Below, piece by piece: positions 21,775 through 33,299 of a DNA stretch of 64,000 nucleotides. The notes beneath the pieces were generated by a model that was not told where the DNA came from, made no database searches, and saw only the letters and a list, made by a program, of their open reading frames with translations. The translations under genes and the position numbers were made by a program. The DNA is taken from contig NC_092651.1 of the NCBI RefSeq assembly GCF_032118995.1, positions 12,487,285 through 12,551,284 of the forward strand. Reading direction: 5' to 3'. Position 1 is the first letter of the stretch. Every line of letters begins with the position of its first letter. The stretch comes from Asterias amurensis (lineage: Eukaryota > Echinodermata > Asteroidea > Forcipulatida > Asteriidae).

Positions 21775-24006
21775 AGTAAGCAAGAAAAAATCGTTTAGAG
21801 CGATCGGGTTTTCTTTCCTAGGAGACCTGACCCATTGCTGGGTCAGGCCAACCCGGAACGTCTAGTCTCAAAATGTGGACTCTGACTCTGCGTCACTTTG
21901 GCCCACTATTTGGACACTATTACATTCCGGATCATATTGATCCAGAAATTGGTAAGGCTCAATTTTTGCATTTTCCCTGACAGCGTAATTACTTGTGCTA
22001 TGTGCTTCAAGATTGCAACAACATAACATTACTATGTCTGGTTATTTCCCTGTAACAAACTTTTATTACCGAAGAGCCGTCGAGTGGTATTCCCGTTCAA
22101 AACAACGTAGCCCAAACCGAGGCTGTTAGCAAACAATAGTCTGGTACATTAATCATCTGTAACAAGTACAAGTAAAATGGTAGCCACCACTAAGGGTCCA
22201 CGACAAAATGGTGGTTAACTAAAGACCTTCAAGTCTTTATTATTCGTGTAAGGATGTCGAGGATGGTTTGGAAGAAAGGTATGGTGCTTGAATTTGTATA
22301 CCAAAAACATGTGTTTTTGATTGGTGTTGATTAGAGGGGACAATACAAAAACGGCTGTGAGTTTTCGTGTCATCTCTTAGGCCTATCTCTAAACAAGTCA
22401 ACAAAATGTGCTTCACTATCCTCTTGTGACAACAAATCGTGTTAAGACAAAATTTCTGTTTTTACGCTAAATAAAACAAAGCTCTACCGGCAGGGGATTC
22501 AATACAAACAAAATTTGGACATGCTTTCGTATACAAACTTTCAGAATAGACAATATATTGTTAAGAACGCCAGCACTCACCCTTTAAAACGCGTTGTTAG
22601 TTTGTTTGAATAATCTGCTCGCAAAGGTGTGAATTGTAAACTCTGTGCAAATTTAAGCATTGCAATTAAGCCATTGTATATACTATCCAGACAGCGCTAA
22701 ATGTAATGAATTAATAAACCATACGATTGTAAATGATTGTTTGTAAATACATTACGGTTCTTTGTTAACATTGGTGATGTATCACGTACCTGACAGATGC
22801 TCTTTTCATCAGAATGGACAATTATATTTTACGAACAAAGTAAATTATAAAAAGCCATTGGACCTTCTTTGTGTGAGGAACCTCGTTTAAAAACTGTGTA
22901 TTTTACAGTTTGATTGAGTTAGACGTTGAATTAAATGTATTAATGTTTTTACTTTCCTTGTTTTTTTTGAAGAGCAGTTTGAGTTTTTTTTCTTCTCTTG
23001 TTTGAAGAGCTATAGGTATAGTGGCTCAATGCTGTTCTATAGTTGGGAAGGCACTGAGGGTAGGTTTCCCCTTCTAATAAAATATTCAACGACTCGTGTA
23101 AAAGTTTACAATTACTCAGAGAGGGTTCGGAAAATAACCTTTAAGAACAAGCTCATGCGTTCATTTTATGTTTCAACTATAAAAATGGACTTTTTGAAGG
23201 GATGGTTTTATACGTTTGATATTCACTCTTAAAATTAATAGCAAACAATTCATTTGGAAGAAGTAACAGCTTGCGGTAGTAGGCCCTATATAACATTTTG
23301 AGAAAAAAAAAATCACGAGAAAATGTTGTTATTCAACAAAATATAGTTTGTCCCCCAACTATTTGAATTTGAGAAACATTACTGTCAGTAACGTTTCTCA
23401 GACTGCGTACTCAAGTTATTAGAAATTCATCTGTCTGCGTGAGTTTAACCGCTCCATATTATTTGGCGATATCTTGCTATCACCTTTTTGAAATGAAATT
23501 TACAGGGGTTAGTGTTATGGCATAATATGATTACAAAAACCGAACAAACACAAATCATTTCTATACGTTCCTTATGATTTTGAGTGTACAGAAACAACAT
23601 TTCACGACACTATACTTCCTTTTGATATTACTATCAAAATCATGTGTTCTCCAATGTCATACATTTTTGCCAATGTAGGCGCCTTAGACACACTATCGGT
23701 AGAAATGTGTGCGTATAAGTTTTTCTATTACTATAATATTATTGTCCATAATGTATAAATTATACTATAACATGGTCCTATACAAACTTCTCATTATTCT
23801 ACGTAATTGTTGTTTATTAGTTATTATAGAGACAAACATGCCCTATTTCGTGTTGGCGGCGGCGTGGGGCCTCAGCGGGGCGAACGGCCGGTGAAGCTAT
23901 TCACCACTCGCCCAGTACAAAGAGTGAACTCCGTATATGGAGTAAAAGACATATAAATGAATACACATGCTAAAGGAAGAACGCATTTGTTGTGAAATTA
24001 TCACGA
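21775..24006. other. Long intergenic stretch, nothing recognised
   Basis: AT-rich. A hairpin CCTGACCCATTGCTGGGTCAGG lies near 21827-21848 and a short CpG-rich patch at about 23850-23895. An AATAAA at 22713 could end a long 3' UTR of the GPCR, but nothing supports that directly. Confidence 0.4.
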
Positions 24007-24260
24007 TTTAAAGACACTGGACACTATTGGTAATTGTCAAAGACCAGTCTTCTCACTTGGTGTATCTAAACATATGCATGAAATAACAAATCTGTGAAAA
24101 CTTGAACTCAATTGGTCATCAAAGTTGCAAGAGAGTAATGAAAGAAGAAACACCCTTGTTGCACATAATGTGTGTGCTCCCAGATGCATAATGAAAGGCT
24201 TCAGCTGAAGTAGTTTATTATTTGAAAGAGAAATTACCCGTTTCTCAAAAACTATGCCAC
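24007..24260 (-). mobile_element. Family M1 element, truncated
   Basis: First of three M1 copies in head-to-tail order. It is cut off in its right half, where the next copy begins, which suggests insertion into it. Confidence 0.75.
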
Positions 24261-24648
24261 TTAAAGGCAGTGGACACTATTAGGTAATTGTCAAAGACTA
24301 GCCTTCACAGTTGGTGTATCTCAACATATCAATAAAATAACAAACCTGTGAAAATTTGAGCTCAATCGGTCATCGAAGTTGCGAGATAATAATGAAAATA
24401 AAATAGCCCTTGTCACACGAAGTTGTGTGCGTTTAGTTGGTTGATTTCGAGACCTCAAGTTCTAAATCTGAGGTCTCGAAATCAAATTTGTGGAAAATTA
24501 CTTCTTTCTCGAAAACTTCGTCACTTCAGAGGGAGCCGTTTCTCACAATGTTATATCCTTTCAACAGTTATCCATCGCTTGTTACCTAAGGTAAGGTTTT
24601 ATGTCAATTATTTTGAGTCATTGCCAATAGTGTCCACTGCCTTTAAGA
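24261..24648 (-). mobile_element. Family M1 element
   Basis: Full-length reversed copy, second of the cluster. Confidence 0.8.
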
Positions 24649-24765
24649 AAGGAGCCGTTTCTCACAATGTTTTAATACTATCAACAGCTCTCCATTGCTC
24701 GTTACCAAGTAAGTTGTTATGCTTATAATTATTTTGAGTAATTACCAATAGTGTCCAGTGTCTTT
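24649..24765 (-). mobile_element. Family M1 element, right end only
   Basis: Starts at the GGAGCCGTTTCTCACAATG block. It may be the displaced right end of the copy at 24007. Confidence 0.7.
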
Positions 24766-25054
24766 AGAGAACAACAGTCACATATTGCTTATTGCTTTAA
24801 TAAGAAACATCTTTGAATATAAGATGAGGTTTCAAAGTGTTCCTGTTTTGACTAGATTGTTTGAAGTGTTTTTAATTATAGGGGTGTGATGCTCTGTGGA
24901 GTGGTAAGCGCAGTCTGACGATGATTGATTTTCATTCAGAGGGAAGTGGCGGTCTTTTGATGTTTACTTTTTGGGTCGAACGGGCTTAGGGTCTGAGCAA
25001 GAACAAATGTTGTTTAGTTGCGGATCTTTTACTGCATCGAGTCTCAATTAATTA

Positions 25055-25235
25055 AAAGGCACTGGACACTGTTGGTAATCGCTCAAAGTAATTGCTAGCG
25101 TAAAACCTTACTTGGTAATGTGCAATGGGGAGCTGTTGATAGTATAAAACATTTTGAGAAACGACTACCTCTGAAGTAACGTAGTTTTTGAAAAAGAGGT
25201 AATTTCTTACTTAAATTTTGAATTTTGTGTTAACC
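25055..25235 (+). mobile_element. Family M1 element, left part
   Basis: Plus orientation, cut off at CATCTGAAAGC, where a different repeat starts. Confidence 0.7.
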
Positions 25236-25345
25236 ATCTGAAAGCTCGGTAGATATATATAAACATAACATGGTTTTATGCCTCTGAAGAAGGTCCGGTT
25301 TGGATCGAATGCTAAGGCCATTTACCCTATTCATTATAAACATAA
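25236..25345 (+). mobile_element. Penelope-like fragment with hammerhead-like core
   Basis: CTGAAGA (25284), a stem GGTCC/GGATC and GAAT in place of GAAA (25307) resemble the conserved motif found in Penelope-like retroelements. The class is inferred from motif memory only. Confidence 0.4.
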
Positions 25346-26103
25346 CTATAGATAAAACGATCTTCATAGAGGACAACTATAATTTACACAAACTTTACAC
25401 TGAAATCATATTTTAAAAGGGATAGAAATAAAGTCATCAGTCCATTAATAACAAAGACTTTGTAATGACATTTACATCAGGAGACTGGAACTGACAGAAT
25501 AGTGTGGTTATCATACATTGGTGAAAGAAGAAATTTATTTATACAGACATTTCTTATAATCGTTATCCCCGATGTTTTCATAGTTTGCTTTACTTTATTA
25601 TGTTTAAATGTTAACATAAATTGCAAGGGCCTTTGTAACGGCTAGACAGAAAACGAACCCATGCCCAAAGGGCGAGTGTCAAGTACTAGTTATTGTTCGA
25701 AGAAAATTAAAAACTGCAAAAGGAGTTCCAGATTTATCAATAACACTGTCAAGTTGAACTTTGTATTCTACGTAAGTGCACCATATAGGACCGCAAGATC
25801 AAAGGAGTTTACCTGCACTTACTGCCAAGACTTCAGAAAATGAGGCTAATTTGTAGGTCTTTATAATTCCCTATAACAATACCGTGAATCCACTGCAAAT
25901 TGGACCCTATTCACTCTGAAAACTTCCGGGTCATTTAATTTCATTTACTCTGGCTGTGAAGACAACGACTAGACTATAATATTAAAAACGAACTTGATCA
26001 CTATACTATAGCAAAGAACTCAAAGGTGAGAAGACAAGGAAGGAAGTTTCAGGGTATTTCATATTTTCAGTGAATACTAGAAACATACTATGCACACCTT
26101 TTA
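25346..26103. other. Intergenic, nothing recognised
   Basis: AT-rich, no supported feature. Confidence 0.4.
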
Positions 26104-26462
26104 AAGCCATTATACACTTTCGGAAGAGAACAAAAAATCACAGATTTACAAATAACTTAAAGGGTTTACAGAAGGTAATGGTGAAAGACTTCTCTTAAAA
26201 TATTATTACATGAAACGCTTTACTTTTTGAGAAAACATTAAAACAAACTCAGTTCTCGATAACGAGAATTACGGATTTATTTTAAACACATGTCATGACA
26301 CGGCGAAACGTGCGGAAACAAGGGTGGGTTTTCCCGTTATTTTCTCCCGACTCCGATGACCGATTGAGTCTAAAATTTCACAGGTTTATTTTATATAAAA
26401 GTTGTGATACACGAAATGTGGGCCTTTGGACAATACTGTTTACCGAAAGTGTCCAATGACTT
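26104..26462 (+). mobile_element. Short TIR element, family M6
   Basis: Left end AAAGCCATTATACACTTTCGG and right end CCGAAAGTGTCCAATGACTTT. The right half resembles M1 (GATGACCGATTGAGTC, then a TTTCACAGGTTT block). A reversed full copy lies at 46960-47303. Confidence 0.7.
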
Positions 26463-26760
26463 TAAAGGCACTGGACACCTTTGGTCAAATACCAGTATTC
26501 TCACTTGGTGTATCCCAATTATACAATAAAACAAATCTGTGAAAATCTGGACTCATTTGTTCAAAGGAGTTGCAAGAGAATGATAGAAAAAACGTCGTTG
26601 TTGCACAAATTTGTGTTGTGCTTTCAGATGTCTAAAATGGGCTTCTTTTAATATTTGGGTGAGAAATTACCTCTTTCTCAAAAACTTTACGCCACTTCAG
26701 AGGGAACCGTTCTCACAGTATATTATCAACAGCTCTCCATTGCTAAATTATTTTTATATA
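26463..26760 (-). mobile_element. Family M1 element, right end missing
   Basis: Directly abuts the M6 element. Confidence 0.7.
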
Positions 26761-27187
26761 ATTTTGCCATGACAAAAATTTACGTTCCACTACAGCCTAT
26801 TATATATTTTAATTTATCATTTATTCTTGAGACACCCAAAGACACCCAGCACGATTTTTCCTTTTCAAACATCACTTATATTGGCAGAGAGATTGTTCAT
26901 ATTAGCACAGGGACGAGTGTTTAAATTGTACTGGTATTATATCCCAGTGCACATTCCTGCGCATCACAGAATTACTTGCTTAGCTTGCTTAGCCAAACAA
27001 ACTGCCAGCCAAATTAGTGCCATACGCTTTTACTTGTTACTGGTTCTTCTCTCATTTTCGCTTAGCAAAATAACTTTGCTGAGCAGATTGTTCTGTTGGG
27101 GAGCGTCGTGATATTGTGCAGATGTCAAAAGGGTATTAATAAGTCAAAGTTAAAAATATCTAACCGCAAACCTGGCACTATATATTA
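26761..27187. other. Intergenic with an M4-like fragment
   Basis: GCTTAGCTTGCTTAGCC and TTTGCTGAGCAGATTG near 26975-27090 resemble M4. No gene seen. Confidence 0.35.
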
Positions 27188-27492
27188 AATGCACTGGAGA
27201 AAAAATGTATCACTCAGAATAATAATTTTTAGCATAAAAAGTTACTTGGCAACGAGACATGGAGAGCTGTTGATAGTATACAACATTGTGAGAAAAGGCT
27301 CTTTTTGAAGTAACGTCGTTTGTTAGGGAGAGGATGTCTGATATTTTTTTCTTTCTTTCTTTATTCTCTGGCAACTTTGATGACCAATTATCGAGTTCAA
27401 ATTTCCACAGGTTTGTTTTTTTAAGCATATGTTGAGAAGACCAAGACAGAATACAGGTCTTTGACAATGTTACCAATAGTGTCCAGTACCTA
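27188..27492 (+). mobile_element. Short TIR element, family M1
   Basis: Plus orientation, diverged left TIR. Confidence 0.7.
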
Positions 27493-27670
27493 TATAAGAA
27501 TGCGTCGATAGTCGAATTAAAGACACATTACAGCAATTTGAGGGGAACAAATGTTGGAAAGCTCATTAGTTAATTTTCTGTCCGTTTTGTTTTCTGTTAA
27601 AAAAATTAACATTATGAGTCATCGCAGGGGTGAACAGGGTGAGAATTACTGGAAAAAAGAAAAAAAAAAC

Positions 27671-27986
27671 TTAAAGGAACATTACAAAATTGGTTTTGCT
27701 AACAAAACAGTTGCTGGCAATGTAAGCACTTTATGTGTTCCACCATATACATAAACTGACAAACCTCAAGAAGTTTGAATTCGATTGGCCATCTGTGTCA
27801 CGAGAGAATAGTGAAAAACCGATTACCAATTTTGCATTGCATCGATGCCAACATGATGACATTTCAGACAGGAATATTTCAAGGGATGTTTTCAACTATC
27901 ATCATCATAAGACCGTGTAAGTTTTGTGTAAATCTGTGATCTTCACGATTTTTGTTTCTTACCAATTCTGTAACGTTCCTTTAAAA
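27671..27986. mobile_element. Short TIR element, TTAAAGGAACATTAC type
   Basis: Starts TTAAAGGAACATTACAAAAT and ends CTGTAACGTTCCTTTAA. It has the TTAA-ended design of M1 and M7 with an unrelated interior. Confidence 0.65.
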
Positions 27987-28569
27987 ATGAGACCCAGATA
28001 GTCTGAAGGTACGTTAAAACGATGGCGTTCCCACTACTGGGAGTTTAAGATTGCGGGGAGCTATTTGGAGCAATCCTCATCAGTTCTAGAGAAGTAGACC
28101 AAAGAGAAATGGCTCATTTAATATTGGGGGAAAATACGGCATTGTTTTTATTTACAGGCAAACTTAAAAAAAGTCCGAAGTCAGAAAAAAAAGAGGTCTG
28201 AATTATGCCATTCCCGAGTGAAATCAGTTATTGCTATAGTTTCCGATAGACTGCTCGAAGTCCAGGTCCAAGTTTTACGCGTGGCGGTTTTGTGTTTTTC
28301 AAATCTGAATGTAGTGAATAGCTGTACAAATTAATATCATAATTGGGAAAGTTGATGAAAAAAAACATATAGGCATACATCACGGTTGTTTACTGGCACT
28401 CCAAATTGAAAATGCCATAAATGTTCGTAGTACTTGAAAGGGGTTTTGATTACCATTTGTAGATCAGGTTTTAGGCCATGACATGAATCCACACTCACTT
28501 TGTATGAATGTGTTATAAAGTAGCATTATTTACCCGAAGAAGTTTCAGCTTCATAAATAGTCAAGTTTT
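27987..28569. other. Intergenic, nothing recognised
   Basis: No supported feature. Confidence 0.4.
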
Positions 28570-28914
28570 TTAAAGGCAGTGGACACTATTGGTAATTACT
28601 CAAAACAATTATTAGCATAAAACCTTTCTTGGTAATGAGTAATGGGGAGAGGTTGATAGTATAAAACATTGTGAGAAACGGCGCCCTCTGAAGTAAAATA
28701 GTTTTCGAGAAAGAAATAATTTTCCACGAACTTGATTTAGAATTTGAGGTCTCGAAATCAAGCATCTGAAAGCACACAACTTCGTGTGACAAGGTTTTTT
28801 TCCTTTTTTCCCCCCATTATTATTTGCAACTTCGACGACCGATTGTTGAGCTCAAATTTGACCAACTGTGAAGGCTAGTTTTGACAATTACAAATAGTGA
28901 CCAGTGTCTTTAAG
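28570..28914 (+). mobile_element. Short TIR element, family M1
   Basis: Plus orientation with both termini. Confidence 0.8.
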
Positions 28915-28984
28915 ACTGAAAAAGGAAGAAATCACAAAGCAGTGTTTTCAGTCGGAGAGTCGCGTAAATTCGTTGTACATGCTA

Positions 28985-29300
28985 ACATAATTTTCGTCTC
29001 ACTGAGATAAATTGTTTTACCCATTTAAAAAAAAGTACAGCACCTGTTAATATTCTATGGGAAGCCTACTATCATTATCTTCAAACCGTGTAAATTTAAT
29101 GTAAATCTGTTGACAAAAACCCTTTAAGGCAATTTAGTCGATGACTGTTTTACTCATTTCTCGAAAGCTACAACACCTCAGCACGTAATATCTTTAGGGG
29201 AGCTTTCTACTATCATTACCTTTAAAACAATGTAAGTTTAATGTAAATCCCTGGACGTTTGTGTTTAGTGTCGTACAAAAAGTACCCAAACCCTTTAAAG
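28985..29300. mobile_element. Two tandem right halves of family M2
   Basis: The block ending TAAGTTTAATGTAAATC occurs twice in the same orientation, in contrast to the inverted layout of the M2 copies at 1425 and 48506. Confidence 0.6.
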
Positions 29301-29532
29301 AAAATCCACCAGCCAGATGGCATACCATTATCCTTTATTTGTCTATTTTCTGTCACGTCACGAATGGATGTGTTCGTTCAAACCGTTTCTCAATACGTCG
29401 TCGAACCGGAAACCTTTTACAACGTTCAAATTAAAAGTCACATCGTTTCAGCTCGAGAAATATCGGCCGGTTTTGATTAAAATCGTCAATCTTTATACTA
29501 CGACTGACAATACATTTCCGAGGAATCAAATT

Positions 29533-29872
29533 AAAGGAACACGTTGCCTTGGATCGGTCGAGTTGGTCTTTGAAAAGCGTTCTGCAACCGTTTGTTATAA
29601 AATCGATATGGTTAGAAAGATGTTGTAAAAGTAGAATACAATGATCTACACAAATATGCCGTAAAATTGCGTGGAAATTTTTGACTCCCATAAATGGCGA
29701 CCGTGTTAGTTCGCGACGTAATATGAAAACCGTGCAATTTTGAGTGATACTTGTGTGGATTATTATATTCTAATTTAAAAACATCTTTCTAACCATATGC
29801 ATTTCATAACAAACGGTTCCAAACGCTTTTTATAGACCAACTCGTCCGATCCAAGGCAACGTGTTCCTTTAA
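29533..29872. mobile_element. Palindromic TIR element, family M7
   Basis: Left end TTAAAGGAACACGTTGCC, right end its complement followed by TTAA. The halves are mirror copies around GACTCCCATAAATGGC. A second copy lies at 49805-50185. Confidence 0.75.
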
Positions 29873-30096
29873 TAAACATGGACCTCAGTTGGTTATGGAG
29901 TAGTGGGTATTCATACATGACGAGCTGTGTCTTAGAAGGGAAACTTTTTGTTTGAGCTCTGACAGCTATTAGACTTTGCGGCAATTGAGAGTCTGTTATT
30001 GCTTGTTCAACAGAACAAACACACAGTCATTGACATTTTAACCACACAAAATGGCTGCAAGATCATTTTGTTTAACCACAATAGTTGAGTGTCCTT

Positions 30097-30436
30097 AAAG
30101 GCATTGGGCACCTTTGGTAAAATGTCAAAGACCTGTTTTCTCACTTGGTGTATACCAGCACATGCATAAAATAACAAACCTGTGAAAATTTTAGACTCAG
30201 TCATTGAATTTGAAAGAAAATTATTGTGTGTTTTCAGACGCATAATACAAGGCTTCAGCTGAAGTCTTTTATTATTTTGAGTTAGAAATTACCCCCTTCT
30301 CAAAAATTACTTTACTCCAGAGGGAGCCGTTTCTCACAATGTGTTGTATTATCAACAGCTCCCCATTGCTCGTTACGAAGTAAGTATTTATGCTATCAAT
30401 TATTTTCAATAATTACTAATAGTGTCCAGTGCCTCA
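30097..30436 (-). mobile_element. Short TIR element, family M1
   Basis: Reversed; inner palindrome of the CTTCAGCTGAAG type. Confidence 0.75.
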
Positions 30437-30644
30437 TCGAATGGTTAGCATAATTGGCACTTTTGTTAAAAACATTTCAACCTTTTTATAACTTCTTTTT
30501 CTCCTATAAATTATGAAATGGAACGGTAATTGGTTCTACAGCTTTTCTTAGGCTTCAACCTGGCTCTTCACGTTTGTGGGATGCAGCGGCAAGCGGCAAA
30601 GATTCGCTGATGATGTGATGATTTTTCTATAAATCATGGTGTAT

Positions 30645-30656
30645 TTTGTTGTTGTT

Positions 30657-30689
<33 letters not shown>

Positions 30690-30724
30690 TTTTTTTTTGT
30701 TTTTTTTGGGGGGGGGGGGGGGGG
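30645..30724. repeat. (GTT)n, poly-T and poly-G tract
   Basis: Consecutive simple repeats ending in 17 Gs (30708-30724). Poly-N/poly-Q frames here are artefacts. Confidence 0.9.
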
Positions 30725-30774
30725 CACGTTGATGCATTGGTGAAATGGGTAATGATATAGCACTGTTACATCCA

Positions 30775-30910
30775 GCGGTCGTTTTCACAAAGAACTTAGG
30801 ACTAGTCAAGGGAGATAATGAAAACTTAGGGGTAGTCCTATGTGAGGACGAGTAACTCGTACTAACTTGAAAAAAGGCTAGTCTTAACTCTTTATAAATC
30901 CACCCGGTTC
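30775..30910. mobile_element. TAGGACTAG foldback element, family M3
   Basis: Flanked by TTTTCACAAAG and CTTTATAAATCCACCC, which are inverted ends, with AGGACGAGTAACTCGTACT at the centre. Moderately diverged. Confidence 0.6.
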
Positions 30911-31484
30911 ATACTTCCTGCGAATGCGAAATTTTGACGTCGTCTATAATTTAGCAACGAACAGGTCTACTAAGAGTTGGCTGCGCTCAAAAACATCCCC
31001 AATGGGTGAAGAAAACGGTTAAATGACAATATAATGCTCTATGAATCAATCCAAAAATAAATGTCAATGCTTTAATTAGCATACGGAGTGATCATGAATT
31101 ATCTGTCAATCCAGGATGTCGTATCTCGCACTATGATAAATTTACCAAATATGATGTACTTATCAATAAAACACTCGGCGCATACCAATGTGAGAGCGTT
31201 TTATAAGGGTGATTGACTGAACACAAAGTCATTAATTGACAACATGTCATCGACAATACAATACAAATATTATTTAATAAACGTTGATTAATACTTCAAC
31301 ACCCGAGTCGGGTACTTCTTTGTAAACAACACATTACTTCTGTTGGGGTTTATGCCTGTGTTATGACATAGTCCTTAGTTGAAAGACCTTTTGATGAAAC
31401 CACTTCCCTTGCTATAAGAAAAATATTGAGAAGCCTGTCTATGTTAATATATATGTGGTTTGCGGTAACACCATGTGTGTTTTT
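30911..31484. other. Intergenic, M5 end fragment only
   Basis: Near 31450, GTGGTTTGCGGTAACACCAT matches the end of family M5. Otherwise nothing recognised. Confidence 0.4.
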
Positions 31485-31735
31485 ACTAGTCATAGGACAG
31501 ATTAGGGACGATTAAAAACTTAAAGCTAGTCCCAAATTAGGACGAGTAACTCGTCCTTACTCGAGATAAGATTAGTCTTAAACTCTTCGTGAAATCCACT
31601 CTGGATCATAATTGCATGGTAATAGATATAGGGCTTAAACTGGTCCGTATAGGACTATCTAGGGATGAAAACTTAACATGTGTCCCAAGTTAGGACGAGT
31701 AGATAAGACTTTGAGAAATCCGCCCATGGACCCTA
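31485..31735. mobile_element. Two adjacent family M3 foldback elements
   Basis: Blocks with AGGACGAGTAACTCGTCC (about 31540) and GTTAGGACGAGTAGATAAG (about 31690), each ending near AAATCC(A/G)CCC. Confidence 0.55.
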
Positions 31736-32479
31736 ATTGCATGCATTTATCTTTAAGGCGAATATTTGCTCGGTTGGGTGGGGTGGGTGTACCGCTCTTC
31801 CCCAAATCAGGCCTAATTTCACAAAAAAATTCGTTCAAAAAGCTTTTCCCTTACAGCATCGCATTGGTTGCACTGATAAGAAGGGTTACAATTATTGGTA
31901 GATCTACATGGTGTCGAGTTAACAAAAATGAATCCCAACCTATATGCTCGTCCTAAGCTCGTCCCGAACGTCTCCCTCATTATTTGCTTGCTCTCAATGC
32001 AAGTCAGAATGACGTTATCAGCGAGTAATATATACACAGTTGGTGACATTTAAACCAGTCACGTTTTCCCTATGCTTCATGGCGCTGGCGAAAGTGGAGC
32101 AAGCGGAACATGTAGGCAGGAAACATTACCTTCCTCCATGATTTACGGCCCAGATACATAGCCTTAAAGAGCACAAACACATTCTCTGAGCAACACATGC
32201 ATCCTGTGCCGCTAGTATTTAGCAGTGCTCACTGCATATCGCCGAATAAGGCACTTCCGATCACCACTCCTCTTACACGGCAAGCGCCGAATTTCTACAC
32301 ATAGCTGCGTAAGCAAAGAATGCCTACTACCGTGAAGACGCACGCACCCGAGCAAAATTATCTGCTAACCCGTAAAATAGCTTGACCTATAAGCGCGAAA
32401 TTCCCTGCTTCCGTAAGCGCCAATTCCTACGGTAAACAGTAAGAAAAGCAACTACTCTTTCTTGCACGAGGTCCTCAAC
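31736..32479. other. Intergenic, nothing recognised
   Basis: No supported feature. Confidence 0.4.
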
Positions 32480-32805
32480 ATTAAAGGCACTACACCTTTA
32501 ATAATTGTCAAAGACCAGTATTCTATCAACATAGGCCTATATCCATAAAATAACAAAAATCTGAATTCATTTGGTCATAGAGGTTGCAAGAGAATAATGA
32601 ACAAAACAACAAAAAAACCTTGTTGCACAAATTTGTGTACTTTGAGATACCTAATAAAAGGCTTCAGACTGAGAAATTACCTCTTTCACAGAGGGAGCCA
32701 TTTCTCACAAAGTTTTACACTATCGACAGCTCTCCATTGATCGTTACCAAGTAGGTGTTTTTGCTTACCATTATTTTGAGTAATTACCAACAGTGTCCTT
32801 AATGT
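32480..32805 (-). mobile_element. Short TIR element, family M1
   Basis: Reversed, diverged, partly deleted. Confidence 0.7.
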
Positions 32806-32981
32806 CCTACAATTAATAGACGACAAATTATAATGTGATCAATGACGTATACCTTGTAGGCCTACTGTGTGTGGGCAATCCAGTCGCGATTGCCAGGGAA
32901 TCATAACAACGCCCTCTGTTGACAACTTCAATCAAACTGCCACAACCAAAAAAATACTCTGATCTCTCTATATGCAACACA

Positions 32982-32987
32982 TTTATT
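32982..32987 (-). terminator. Candidate poly(A) signal of the ankyrin gene
   Basis: AATAAA on the minus strand, beyond the tandem array. If used, the ankyrin transcript would have a 3' UTR of about 2.4 kb made mostly of the array. Position is the only evidence. Confidence 0.3.
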
Positions 32988-33299
32988 ATACTTCCAAATT
33001 ACATATCTACAGTGGTTTGGTCCATAGCAGGCTTTAGAAGAAAGTATTGCACTGTCCAACTTCAACAGACTGGAAAAAGTAAATAGATTTTCCTATCATA
33101 CATTGGTGGTAATACCAAACAAAATCCACAACAAAACAGATTCAGAAAATGAAGTTTCAGGTGTTTATGTAAAATCACTACAAACAGCATTATAACATTA
33201 TTGCTTATTTGGTCTAATTAATAGATTAGTAGTTATTGCACATTTTTATGCCCTATTATACAAATAATGTGTGAAGATTTTTGGGAGATTTTCAGTGCT

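Noticed and set aside
30548-30809. Poly-N/poly-Q minus-strand frames
   Set aside because: Simple (GTT)n, poly-T and poly-G tracts.
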